DNA from: an uncultured Armatimonadota bacterium
GTDB taxonomy: Bacteria > Armatimonadota > Fimbriimonadia > Fimbriimonadales > Fimbriimonadaceae
Direction of reading: 5' to 3'
DNA: 53,496 nt
Assembly: GCA_903904815.1 (NCBI GenBank)
Contig: CAIVDU010000042.1
Coordinates: 1 to 53,496 of the forward strand
Below, piece after piece: positions 1-8,482 of this stretch; the first letter of the stretch is position 1, and the number at the start of each line of letters is the position of its first letter. The notes below the pieces were generated by a model. That model made no database searches and was not told the DNA's origin. It saw nothing but the letters and a program-made list of their open reading frames with translations. The translations under genes were made by a program, and so were the position numbers.

Positions 1-1
1 C

Positions 2-94
2 GTCAGCTTCATGGACTTCGACCTCGGCTACATCGACTTGGAGACAGGCAGTCTCCAAAAACTAGACAACCCGTTTGTCAGCTCGAAGTTGTAA
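2..94 (+). CDS. transposase C-terminus (IS481-like), partial
   Basis: Only the last 30 codons are in the window; the frame is open from base 2 to a TAA at 92-94. The peptide begins VSFMDFDLGYIDLE and ends LDNPFVSSKL. This resembles the extreme C-terminus of IS481/IS3-type rve integrase-core transposases, which commonly end with a W-L-V-S-F-M-x-x-D-L-G-Y-x-D motif followed by LxNPF. The DDE catalytic residues would lie upstream. Identity is a recollection of the family motif and rests on few residues. Confidence 0.6.
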   Translation, partial: VSFMDFDLGYIDLETGSLQKLDNPFVSSKL

Positions 95-132
95 CCTATG
101 TGTCCGGAACGTTTTGTAACCTATGTGTCCGG
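89..132 (+). repeat. 19-bp direct repeat at the IS end
   Basis: TTGTAACCTATGTGTCCGG occurs perfectly at 89-107 and again at 114-132, with 25 bases from start to start. The first copy overlaps the transposase stop codon. A duplicated terminal motif could be a transposase binding site or a remnant of a tandem insertion. Confidence 0.85.
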
Positions 133-187
133 TATGGACATCTCTCGCATTCGTATGTTCCTTGCAAGATTGGCTTTTGAGAGGTCC

Positions 188-2998
188 TCACTGTTTTCGC
201 TTCTTCTTAGATTCAAGGAGACTCTTTGCGGACGCACCCGGGGTGGCTGAGGCTTGGCCGGTCGTCGTTCTCCTTTGCTCTTCGGCAACTTTGGGGGCTG
301 GGGGCGCCGGTCTGTCTTCTGGCACGGAATTGTCACTTACTCGCGCTCGCTGTTTCGCTTGATTCAGGCGATCGACGGTCGCAGCGGGATTGGCATTGGG
401 TGGAGATTTCTGGGGTACGCGTGCCCAAATCTTTCCGATGAGTTCCCCGATGGGTAGTGCCAATCGGCGGGCAGCGATATCGATTGGCAGAAGCATCGCG
501 GCGAGAAAGAGGAGCGTGGACCAAAGGTCAGTGATGCTCGTCCCGGGGTCTTTTGCCGGACGGAGGGCTTGTTCGGGTTGAGTGAGTTCTTCGCCACCGG
601 TGGTGATGCTGGTCTGGGTCAGGAGAGGCGTGTTGGGGCGATAGGACCGATATTCGGGCGGATAGGGGATCGAAAAACCGGTCGCGCTGACTCTTTGTCC
701 CCCCGCGGGATCCGGTTCAGCGACGGTGACAATGTAACTGCCAATTTCAGCGCCCTCGAACGCACCTTGGTAGACGCCGGGCGCCTGCTCGGTCATTTCG
801 ATGGACTTCGAACCTCCCGATGGCATGCTTACCCGGACGTTTGCCGAACTATTGGGCATTGGGTTTCCGAGACGGTCGAAAGCTTTGAGTTCCACCAGCC
901 CTTTACCGCCTTCGTTGTGAACGGTGACTTGGTAGTCGTTCTTGGTGGAACGCCGAGAGATCTCTCTTGCCGCTTGGGTCCAGAAGGCTCCGAAACCTGG
1001 CCAGCCGACCCAACGCTGTGCCCACCTCGGTTGAGCGTCCGAAGTGAAGGCGATGGATGTCCCTAATCCGTATTGCCACGTGGCGAGAAGGGGATCGTCC
1101 TTTCCGGTGCGCATTCCAATCCGGGCGAGAGGCCGACTATCGGTGAGGCAGTAGGCAAAGAGCGGCGGGACTTCGCTCAGTCCGCTGAGGATCGGCTCTC
1201 CAAGAGTGAGCTTGGGAAGGAACGCGCCTTCCTCGATGGCTGATCGGGCCATCAGGGCGGTGTCCTGAGTCATGACAGCAGGAAGCTGGTTTGCGTGCTT
1301 GGCGAGGTAGAAACGCCCGCCTCCGACGGCGGCTAATTTGCGAAGGAATTCGACGTCCTTACCGTCTCCAATGGCGACAACCGAGGTCGTGATCTTATTT
1401 GCCCTCATTCGCAAGGCAATTCCGAAGCAACCTTCCTGATCCTCGGCATCGTCTCCGTCTGATAGGAGCATAAAATGGCGGACCTGGGTCGTCTCGGCCA
1501 TCAGGACTTTTTCGCCACGTTCCATCGAGGGGCGACAGTAGATGCCTCCTCCGCCGACGCCAAGCTTTTCGATTTGGGTGACGATGAGATCTTTGTTCGA
1601 GGCAGATTGCATCGGGGCGACGAATTCGATGCCGTCGGTGCTTCCGGCAACGGCAACTCTGTCGTTTGGAGAAAGCAGCTTGACAGTCTCTTCGGCGGCT
1701 TTCGCGGCGAGTCTGACCTTGGGCGCTCCGTCTTCGATCATTCCCATTGAGCCCGACGTGTCACACATGATGCACACCGAGGTGCTCGGGAAGGTTTTTC
1801 GCTGTCGGATATTGAGGTCAACCGGAAGGATCTCGGCGATCGGCGTGTTGTAGTAACCGCCGGGGAGAAACGAATTCTCGCCGCCGATCATCGCGAAGCC
1901 AATTCCGCTGTCTTTGACTGCGCTTTGCAAGAGCTTCATTTGCGGATTCGTGATCGAACTGGCATTGAGGTCGTTGAATATGACCGCGTCGTATCCTTGA
2001 AGCTCCTCGGGGCTCGTGGGAATTCCGGCTGGCCCAATCAGGTCGGCGGTGATCCCGTTCTTTTCGAGGGAATCGTGAAGGGGACTCCTGGCAGGGTTCT
2101 GTTGAATCAGCAGGAGCTTGGGTTTGCCGCGGACCGACACAAACGCAAGCCCGATATTGTTTCGAGTGTCGGTATCGACGGTGGCTCGGAGGGTGGCGCG
2201 GTACTTGTGAAAGCCGGTTGATTCGAGACGATCGGTGGCCACGATCGCGCTTCTGCCCTTGGCGAGGCGGATCGGCATTCGCTTCATGAGGACGCCGTCG
2301 CGGTCGATGTCGAGGCTGGCGGACTGATTAACCGTGGAATCCACGAGGATCCGCAGGTTGAGGGGCTGGCTGAGCCGTGCTTCTTCCGGCGCTTCCAAGG
2401 CAACAACAGCGGCTTCTCCCTCACGCTCTTGTTTGCCGAGGGTTACGTGGTCGATCTCGATGCCGTCCGATGCAGCTACTTGGGCTGCCTCGGCGAGGTC
2501 GCTGGACGTCTCATTGCCATCGCTAAGGAGGATAATTCGGCGAGCCTTGCCTTCGGGAAACGAGGCGCTGGCCAGCCGTACGGCCCCAGCTAGATCGGAA
2601 GCAGAACCGTCGACGTTGGTTCGGATCGGGCCAGTGTCTCTTCTTGCACCTGGAGCGGAATCGATTTGAGCGTCTTTGCCGAACACAATGATTCCGACGG
2701 AGTCTTCGTCGCCAATTTTCTTGGCGGCTGTCCGCGCAAAGGCTTCGCTGAGTTTTCTATCGGAGTCGGAGATAGAGTCCGATCGATCGATCACGAAGAT
2801 CGTGGCGAGACCCTTGTTTTGTCTTCTCGCCTGAGGTCCGGATAGGGCCAGTACGATGAGGCTAATGAGCAGGAATCGGAGAGCGAACGCGAGGCGCTTG
2901 CGGGCTCGCGCCATGCCATGCACCTGGTTCCAGGTGAGGATGAGCCCGATTACCAGCGGTACCTCAAGGAGCAGCATGAAGGGTTGCTCGAATCGCAT
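188..2998 (-). CDS. large membrane protein with two vWA domains and a GATase-like domain
   Basis: 936 aa. The N-terminus has two membrane segments typical of BatA-type proteins. A first vWA domain follows, with a degenerate MIDAS (DRSDS, about 71-75). Next come a class I glutamine amidotransferase-like fold (GYDAVIFND about 335, GGENSFLPGG about 372), a second vWA with a canonical DTSGS MIDAS (about 413-417), a beta-rich region, a C-terminal membrane helix and a K/P/A-rich tail. Start: the frame is open further up, but ATG 2998 has GAGGAG about 11 bases upstream and lies 5 bases after the previous stop. It is the last gene of the MoxR-DUF58-BatA-like run. The family is known for metal-dependent protein-protein interaction; the substrate is unknown. 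The unusual point is the pairing of an intact and a degenerate MIDAS in one chain. Confidence 0.85.
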   Translation of the reverse strand: MRFEQPFMLLLEVPLVIGLILTWNQVHGMARARKRLAFALRFLLISLIVLALSGPQARRQNKGLATIFVIDRSDSISDSDRKLSEAFARTAAKKIGDEDSVGIIVFGKDAQIDSAPGARRDTGPIRTNVDGSASDLAGAVRLASASFPEGKARRIILLSDGNETSSDLAEAAQVAASDGIEIDHVTLGKQEREGEAAVVALEAPEEARLSQPLNLRILVDSTVNQSASLDIDRDGVLMKRMPIRLAKGRSAIVATDRLESTGFHKYRATLRATVDTDTRNNIGLAFVSVRGKPKLLLIQQNPARSPLHDSLEKNGITADLIGPAGIPTSPEELQGYDAVIFNDLNASSITNPQMKLLQSAVKDSGIGFAMIGGENSFLPGGYYNTPIAEILPVDLNIRQRKTFPSTSVCIMCDTSGSMGMIEDGAPKVRLAAKAAEETVKLLSPNDRVAVAGSTDGIEFVAPMQSASNKDLIVTQIEKLGVGGGGIYCRPSMERGEKVLMAETTQVRHFMLLSDGDDAEDQEGCFGIALRMRANKITTSVVAIGDGKDVEFLRKLAAVGGGRFYLAKHANQLPAVMTQDTALMARSAIEEGAFLPKLTLGEPILSGLSEVPPLFAYCLTDSRPLARIGMRTGKDDPLLATWQYGLGTSIAFTSDAQPRWAQRWVGWPGFGAFWTQAAREISRRSTKNDYQVTVHNEGGKGLVELKAFDRLGNPMPNSSANVRVSMPSGGSKSIEMTEQAPGVYQGAFEGAEIGSYIVTVAEPDPAGGQRVSATGFSIPYPPEYRSYRPNTPLLTQTSITTGGEELTQPEQALRPAKDPGTSITDLWSTLLFLAAMLLPIDIAARRLALPIGELIGKIWARVPQKSPPNANPAATVDRLNQAKQRARVSDNSVPEDRPAPPAPKVAEEQRRTTTGQASATPGASAKSLLESKKKRKQ

Positions 2999-3003
2999 GG
3001 TGT

Positions 3004-4809
3004 TTAGCTTCTCCTCGCATAAAGCCACCACTCGGCAGCGAGAATGAGAAGGCACAGAACCACGAGAGGCCGCCAAAAGTCAGCGAAGCGATCTTGTCGC
3101 TTAATCGCCGCTACGGTGGATTTGCCGAGCAAAACCTTGTCAACGGGCGCAATCTTGGAAGCTCGTTCGCTGTTTAGGGTTGCATAGACGGTCTTTTGTT
3201 TGCCATCCACATCGAGCTTATAAACTCCAACGGTCTTCGCGTCGCGGACCACGAGGGACCCACCATTGGACGGGATTAAGGTCCGTGTTCCGGCCGGTGA
3301 AGTTAGGGTGGCGGTCGATGTGCCAATGACCCCAAACGGCACACCGGCCTTGACGGAAAACAAGCTCGTGCCTGTGGCGCCGGCCAGGTAATCGAGCGCG
3401 TTGGAAATGAAGATTGGGAAGGCGACTTGGAGTGGGAAATCGGATTCTAAGGGAGCAAAGCCAACATAGAGTTGGCGCTGAGATGGGCTGTCGGATTGAA
3501 CAATGAGAGGACCAGCCGTCGAGTTTGCGATTACTCTGCCCCTTGCAGTTGGGACGGCGATCTGGACGGAGTCCATGAAAAGGTTCTTGAGATCGACTCC
3601 GTGGAGGGCCTTGACGTCTTCTGAGTCCAGAAACTTCGGACTCTTCGAATTGCCTCGAATGGTTACCGGCGACGGCGGCCCCGCCACACCCAGCGTGAGG
3701 ACGCCTCTTGACTTCACTGGCCGCTCGGCCACGCCATCGAAGATGACGATGTCGTATCGATCACCGATGTCGGAAGGGAGCGTATTGGCTCGATCGAGGG
3801 TGACTCGCGGATCCAATGTGAGGGCGCGCTCAAGGAAGAGGTCCCCTCGAGAAATGAGAAGCACCCGTAATGACGCTCCTGAGTCGGTGACGCAGGCCGC
3901 ATAGTTGTCCGACTTCAGGTAGTCGGGGCAGTCCAGCTTCGCTTCGAACACCTTGGTCTGGGATGACGCCGGGATGTCAGCCCCAAACGAACCATGGGGA
4001 GCGATCTGAAACGTGCGCGAATCCAGCAATTTGCCGTCGCCATAAAGCGTCAACGTGCCATTGAACGGTTTGGAACTGTGGCTCTTGACACCGCAATAGA
4101 GTTGTCGCCCGGAGAGCGTTTCGGCAACGCCGAGAGCGCTGATCGCAAGATTGTCTCCCGATTCACCAATCGGCTTGTAGACGACGGCTGCTTGACCGGG
4201 AGAGAAATCTGAGACCGGTTCAAAGTCGCCGTCCGAGATGAGGACGATGCGTGCACCTTCGATCGATCCGACGAGGGCTCCGGCCAGTCGAAGCGCCGGG
4301 CCAACATCCACTTCGGCGTCGGTTGGTTGCACGGACTCAAGCGCAGTTTCCTGCTTCAGGGGGTCGCTGGAAAGGGGGAAAATGACTCTGGGAGACGGGC
4401 CAGCTTCGATGAGGGCAACTCGGTCGGTCGGCTGAGCTGAGCGGATTGCCTCTAGCGCAATTCTTTTCGCCTCGGCAAATCTCGATGGCTTGACGTCGGT
4501 GGCCTGCATGCTCGCGCTCGAGTCGATCACGAGGACAGTTGTTTCTCCAATGAGGCCGGTTTGGAGCGATTGGGGGCGAGCAAAGGCGAGAACGAGCAGG
4601 CTTAAGGCCGCCAACTGGAGCGCGAGTAACCAGGAAAGGTGGAGCTTTTGGAAAAGCGAGTTTGCGCGGACCTCTTCCGTGCGAGCCGGCCATAAGAAGG
4701 TCGCGGGAACAGCGACGTCCCTTCGCTTCATCTTGAGCAGGTAGAGCAGGATAATCGCCCCGGCCAGGGGAGCAAGCAATAGCAGGCTGGAAGGCGACTG
4801 TAGGTTCAA
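3004..4809 (-). CDS. BatA-like vWA membrane protein
   Basis: About 601 aa from a TTG start at 4809. This start gives NLQSPSSLLLLAPLAGAII, the usual BatA N-terminal hydrophobic hairpin, and is preceded by GGAAG. Upstream starts would run deep into the DUF58 gene. A second membrane pair is followed by a vWA domain with DSSAS (about 96-100) as MIDAS, a DGDF segment, a long beta-rich periplasmic region and one C-terminal helix (LVVLCLLILAAEWWLY). BatA/BatB proteins act with MoxR ATPases and DUF58 proteins in envelope stress or assembly tasks. The gene lies 25 bases after the DUF58 stop and 5 bases before the next start. Confidence 0.85.
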   Translation of the reverse strand: MNLQSPSSLLLLAPLAGAIILLYLLKMKRRDVAVPATFLWPARTEEVRANSLFQKLHLSWLLALQLAALSLLVLAFARPQSLQTGLIGETTVLVIDSSASMQATDVKPSRFAEAKRIALEAIRSAQPTDRVALIEAGPSPRVIFPLSSDPLKQETALESVQPTDAEVDVGPALRLAGALVGSIEGARIVLISDGDFEPVSDFSPGQAAVVYKPIGESGDNLAISALGVAETLSGRQLYCGVKSHSSKPFNGTLTLYGDGKLLDSRTFQIAPHGSFGADIPASSQTKVFEAKLDCPDYLKSDNYAACVTDSGASLRVLLISRGDLFLERALTLDPRVTLDRANTLPSDIGDRYDIVIFDGVAERPVKSRGVLTLGVAGPPSPVTIRGNSKSPKFLDSEDVKALHGVDLKNLFMDSVQIAVPTARGRVIANSTAGPLIVQSDSPSQRQLYVGFAPLESDFPLQVAFPIFISNALDYLAGATGTSLFSVKAGVPFGVIGTSTATLTSPAGTRTLIPSNGGSLVVRDAKTVGVYKLDVDGKQKTVYATLNSERASKIAPVDKVLLGKSTVAAIKRQDRFADFWRPLVVLCLLILAAEWWLYARRS

Positions 4810-4834
4810 GTCCGACTTCCCTGGTAAGGATTCG

Positions 4835-5704
4835 TCATCGAATCCAACCGCCTCGTTTCCAGACGTCGTTGACCACGCTCGAAAGCTCCCAGGACGACGT
4901 GATGAGGTGGTGCCGCCCACCCACGCGGAGAATAGCATCCACAAGCGCGGCATTGTGGGCCGCAAGTCGTTTTCGATATTCTCGGATGACCGATCCATTT
5001 GCGGTCACCTCAACGGGCGCCCCTCCCTCAGCATCGACGAGTCGCAGGTCCCCTTCCAAGTCCGGATCTAGATCGACGGAACTCAGGACCTGAAGAAAGA
5101 GGATCTCGTGGCCTCTACCGGCGAGTATTCGAATTGCGGTGGTGGCTTCCGGATCCAGGCCATCGCTGATAAGGGCCACCACGCCGGTCCTAGCCGACGA
5201 GTTGGCAAAGGCGCGGAGAGACTTGGAGAACGAATCGGAGGTATCCGAGGAGGCTTGGCTCCAGGCGGCGAGCTTCGGAAAAGAAGCTCGGCCCCGAAGC
5301 GGCAGAGTTCGGGGAGTCACTCGGGACAGCGTTCGAGGGTAGACCGTGTCGCCTCCCATCAATGCGACGTAGCCGAGACCGAGAGCGCATTTGCGGGCGA
5401 GCTCCGACTTCGTGGGTTCACCAAAGCTCATGCTGGGGCTGACATCGAGAAGGAGGTGGACCGCCAGGTCCTCTTCGTCCTGATAAGTCCTCATGACGGG
5501 GACGTCGAGCCTGGCGAGCACGTTCCAATCCAGGTGCCGTAGATCGTCGCCTTCGCTGTACTCCCGGTAGTCGGCGAATTCGATCGAGACCCCCTTTTTG
5601 CGGGTGAGTCTTTCGCCTCGCACGCGGCCAGAAAACGACTTGCGCGGATTCATGCGCAGGCCGTCTAAGAGTCGAAACTCCTTTGGGTCAAGGACGAAGT
5701 TCAT
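4835..5704 (-). CDS. DUF58 domain protein (MoxR partner)
   Basis: 289 aa, typical for the family. The DUF58 core RxYxxGDDxRxxDW-type motif is visible as REYSEGDDLRHLDWNVLAR. It is followed by LLLDVSPSMSFG, a degenerate vWA MIDAS, with a vWA-like fold to the end. ATG 5704 overlaps the MoxR stop by four bases (ATGA), so the two are translationally coupled. DUF58 proteins accompany MoxR AAA+ ATPases and vWA proteins in many phyla; the biochemical role is not established. Cytosolic, with no membrane segment visible. Confidence 0.9.
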   Translation of the reverse strand: MNFVLDPKEFRLLDGLRMNPRKSFSGRVRGERLTRKKGVSIEFADYREYSEGDDLRHLDWNVLARLDVPVMRTYQDEEDLAVHLLLDVSPSMSFGEPTKSELARKCALGLGYVALMGGDTVYPRTLSRVTPRTLPLRGRASFPKLAAWSQASSDTSDSFSKSLRAFANSSARTGVVALISDGLDPEATTAIRILAGRGHEILFLQVLSSVDLDPDLEGDLRLVDAEGGAPVEVTANGSVIREYRKRLAAHNAALVDAILRVGGRHHLITSSWELSSVVNDVWKRGGWIR

Positions 5705-6684
5705 ACACGAATGGGATCGCGGTCTGCTTTGGATACGGCTTCGATGACTTGATCTAAGAAAATATCGGGGGTTACACCGTCCGCTTCGGCCTCAAAATTA
5801 AGGATTACGCGGTGCCGAAGAGTGGCCTTGGCGGCCTTCTGGAGGTCTTCCTTCGCCACGTTAAAGCGCCCGGCAAGAAGTGCATGGACCTTTCCGGCAG
5901 TGAGGATCGATTGGGCTCCTCGAGGCGAAGAACCGTACCGGCTGTACTTCTTTGCGACGGCGGTAGAGCCTTCTCCTTCCGGGTGAGTCGCGATGACGAG
6001 CGAAAGCGCATAGTCGAGGACTTCCTTTGATACAGGGACCTCGCGAACGATCCTGCGCATTCGGACCACGTCTTCCGGGGTGGCAACTGGGGACGGTTCT
6101 TGGAATTCGACGCCGGTGGTCCGAAGTACGACTTCGGCGAGCTCGGCTTTGGTGGGAAAGGGAACGATCAGTTTAAAAAAGAAGCGGTCCAGTTGAGCCT
6201 CAGGCAACGGATAAGTTCCCTCCTGCTCGACGGGATTTTGGGTGGCCATCACGAGGAAAGGCTCAGCAAGCTCATGGCGCTTCCCGCCGACGGTTACGGA
6301 GCGCTCCTGCATCGCCTCGAGCATGGCGGACTGGGTTTTTGGGGTTGCGCGGTTAATTTCGTCGGCGAGCACGATGTGGGCGAAGATGGGGCCCCGACGA
6401 AATTCGAAGGTTCTTCCCTCGGAGAGCACGTTTGTTCCGGTGACGTCGGCGGGCATCATGTCCGGCGTGAACTGAATCCGAGAGAAGTCAAGTGACAGTG
6501 CCTGAGACAAGGAGCGCACAAGCAGCGTCTTACCGAGCCCGGGCATCCCTTCGAGCAGCACATGGCCGTTCGCCGCGAGGCCTACGAGCGCCGCTTCGAC
6601 AATCTCATGCTGGCCGACCACCGCCTTCTGAACCTCCGACCGGATCGTGTTGAATGTAGAGCAGAACCAGGTGGCGTTTTCCAT
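5701..6684 (-). CDS. MoxR-family AAA+ ATPase
   Basis: 327 aa. Walker A is GMPGLGKT (46-53) and Walker B is IVLADEINR. A sensor segment is MATQNPVEQEGTYPLPEAQLDRF, characteristic of the MoxR/RavA branch, and the C-terminal lid domain is present. The protein is expected to form a hexamer that remodels or activates vWA-domain partners. It is first in the coupled MoxR-DUF58-BatA-like-vWA series and follows the coiled-coil protein by only 8 bases. Confidence 0.93.
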   Translation of the reverse strand: MENATWFCSTFNTIRSEVQKAVVGQHEIVEAALVGLAANGHVLLEGMPGLGKTLLVRSLSQALSLDFSRIQFTPDMMPADVTGTNVLSEGRTFEFRRGPIFAHIVLADEINRATPKTQSAMLEAMQERSVTVGGKRHELAEPFLVMATQNPVEQEGTYPLPEAQLDRFFFKLIVPFPTKAELAEVVLRTTGVEFQEPSPVATPEDVVRMRRIVREVPVSKEVLDYALSLVIATHPEGEGSTAVAKKYSRYGSSPRGAQSILTAGKVHALLAGRFNVAKEDLQKAAKATLRHRVILNFEAEADGVTPDIFLDQVIEAVSKADRDPIRV

Positions 6685-6692
6685 GTTGAGGG

Positions 6693-8381
6693 CTATTTTC
6701 CGTTGAGGCTTTCAAAGTATTCGCGGACCCTTTTCTCTTGGTCCTTCGGGATCTGTTGGTGGTCCAAGGCTTCTTCGGCCTTGCGCCGATAACTTGGAAG
6801 CACGTTGACATAGGGAACTGCCGAGCGGTTACCTACCGTCGAAGGGGCTTTGATTTCGACGTACTGTTCGGGGCCCGCACTGGGGCGTTTCTCGCCGGTG
6901 ACGGACGTGATGTTTGTCGATCCGCGCCCGGCTTGGGGCTTATCCGTTTTGTTGATTCGGCCCAGATCGTAGGGCATACGGTCCTGGTCGTCGCCGGGGG
7001 CGCCGCCTCCCCACATTGGAATCCCCAAGTTAAGACCCCGCCCAACACCGAGCATTCGTCCCATGCCTTTGGCCTGTTTCATCGCATCCAGCATGGCTTG
7101 GAGGTATTCCTTCATCGCCTTATCGTCTTTCAATTGACGGGCAAGCTCCTCCATCTCTCTCTTGAGTTGCTCGCGTTCCTCTTTCGTCAGGGGAGGGCGC
7201 TGCCCTTGCTGCATCGCGTTGAGGTCCTTGGCCATCTTGGCCTGCAACTCCTGCAGCTTCTTGAATAGGGGATCTTGAGTCAGTTTTTGGAATACCTTCC
7301 TGGCTTCTTCAGAAAGTTCCAGCGCCTTAGCATCCTCTTCAGCCGATTTAAGCTGTTGTTCAAGGGCTTTGCGTTGGGCCTCCAGGAGCTTTCGTTCCCT
7401 TTCCAACTCCTTGCGCTCAGCTTCGCTTAGACCCTTTTGAGCTAGTTTCTTTCGGAGTTCAGCAAGTCGGCGATCGATCTCCGAAAGTTGCTTTCGGAGA
7501 TCGGCCTGCTTGGCTTTGTTCTGGGATCGTGCCGACTGGAGTTCAGATTGGGACATTTGCGCCTGGGAGATTGACGCGTCTCTCATGCCCTGGCGATCGA
7601 GTTCCCCCCGCTCCATCTGCTCTAGAGCGGACTGGGCAGTGGCGAGGCTCTGTTGTGCTTGGTCTGCCCGCTTGTGCATCAATTCGTCCGCTTTTTTGGC
7701 CAGGTCATTCTCTTTTGCCTGAGCCTCCTCTTTGCTGACGTGCGCCTTTTCCATATCGCGGCTCAGACGATTGAGTTCGTTGGCCATCTGCTTCTCTTGG
7801 TCGGAGAGATCTTGCTTTGCCTCTGGCTGTTCCAAATTTTCGCGAGTGACTCTTTCGACGTTCTTGGCTTCGGATTGGAGATTGGCGCGGTCTCTCTTAG
7901 CCTTATCGCTGAGAAACATCGTCGAGTTTCCTAGCAGGAAGATTGCCGCGCACAGCGCGCACATGCTCGCAGAGATCAGCTCTTGACGTCCCAGACGGAT
8001 CGGGTAGATCTGGGCGGGGCGAATCGCCGCGAGATGGGCCTCGGCGTCTGCTTGAATCGCTTGGGCAAATTCTCCGTCGACCACCTGTTGGGAAGAGCCG
8101 AGCCGATTCTCAAGGTTTGCTCGTCGATCGATGGAGTCGGCCAAGCTAGCCGGCGAGATCGGGGCAGCTAATCCGCACAGACTGCCAACGGCGAGTCCGA
8201 CTGCCACAAGGGCGATGAGCCACGGCCACTCAGCGTAGAGGACGCCAAACCAATCGAGACAGGTCCAGACTAGGCTTATTCCGGAGGTCACGAGGGACCC
8301 GATTACGAGACCCTTCCAAGCGCGCACCTCGCGTACGCGCCATTCGAATTTCGTGAATCGTGACTGGGTCGCCGTGGTCAA
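6693..8381 (-). CDS. membrane-anchored coiled-coil protein (DUF4175-like arrangement)
   Basis: 562 aa from TTG 8381. There are two N-terminal membrane helices (about 25-75), a segment with DRRANLENRLGSS, and a third helix (about 135-155). A very long charged coiled coil rich in Q, K, E and A follows (about 165-415), then a G-rich linker and a conserved-looking tail (YVNVLPSYRRKAEEALDHQQ...). Proteins of this plan often sit at the head of MoxR/Bat operons, and the short C-terminal tail is reminiscent of them. I infer an envelope scaffold. No enzymatic motif is seen. It starts the second half of the cluster, about 100 bases after the ABC genes. Confidence 0.75.
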   Translation of the reverse strand: MTTATQSRFTKFEWRVREVRAWKGLVIGSLVTSGISLVWTCLDWFGVLYAEWPWLIALVAVGLAVGSLCGLAAPISPASLADSIDRRANLENRLGSSQQVVDGEFAQAIQADAEAHLAAIRPAQIYPIRLGRQELISASMCALCAAIFLLGNSTMFLSDKAKRDRANLQSEAKNVERVTRENLEQPEAKQDLSDQEKQMANELNRLSRDMEKAHVSKEEAQAKENDLAKKADELMHKRADQAQQSLATAQSALEQMERGELDRQGMRDASISQAQMSQSELQSARSQNKAKQADLRKQLSEIDRRLAELRKKLAQKGLSEAERKELERERKLLEAQRKALEQQLKSAEEDAKALELSEEARKVFQKLTQDPLFKKLQELQAKMAKDLNAMQQGQRPPLTKEEREQLKREMEELARQLKDDKAMKEYLQAMLDAMKQAKGMGRMLGVGRGLNLGIPMWGGGAPGDDQDRMPYDLGRINKTDKPQAGRGSTNITSVTGEKRPSAGPEQYVEIKAPSTVGNRSAVPYVNVLPSYRRKAEEALDHQQIPKDQEKRVREYFESLNGK

Positions 8382-8412
8382 AGGTAAGTCTCGTGGAGCA
8401 CAAGTTGATGCA

Positions 8413-8446
8413 CCAAGGCGCCCTGACCAGAGTCGGGGCTCCTTGG
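8413..8446. other. intergenic hairpin between the two halves of the cluster
   Basis: CCAAGG (8413-8418) pairs with CCTTGG (8441-8446), with an inner GCCC/GGGC stem. Both flanking genes run minus. On that strand no T-run follows the stem, so it is not a clear terminator; on the plus strand it is followed by TTTATT. It may be a processing or pausing structure between the ABC genes and the MoxR genes. Confidence 0.5.
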
Positions 8447-8482
8447 TTTATTAACAGGATGGCGCGGTCGTCCGTTCGCGGA

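Larger units (their letters stand above)
1..140 (+). mobile_element. 3' end of an IS481-like insertion sequence
   Basis: The window opens inside a transposase reading frame, and the element appears to end near base 140. Just before that point is TGTCC-GGTAT-GGACA (126-140), a short palindrome ending in ACA, as expected for elements with TGT...ACA ends. The family call rests on the transposase C-terminus (LDNPF motif), from memory of IS481-type integrase-core transposases. The left end lies outside the window, so the target duplication cannot be checked. The element sits just downstream of, and convergent with, the vWA gene and does not interrupt it. Confidence 0.6.

Noticed and set aside
2999-3076. 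26-codon upstream extension of the double-vWA protein
   Set aside because: It would overlap the BatA-like gene, has no conserved features, and the inner ATG has a strong Shine-Dalgarno.
8413-8446. Terminator for the ABC operon
   Set aside because: The stem is good but no T-run follows it on the minus strand, the direction of both neighbours.
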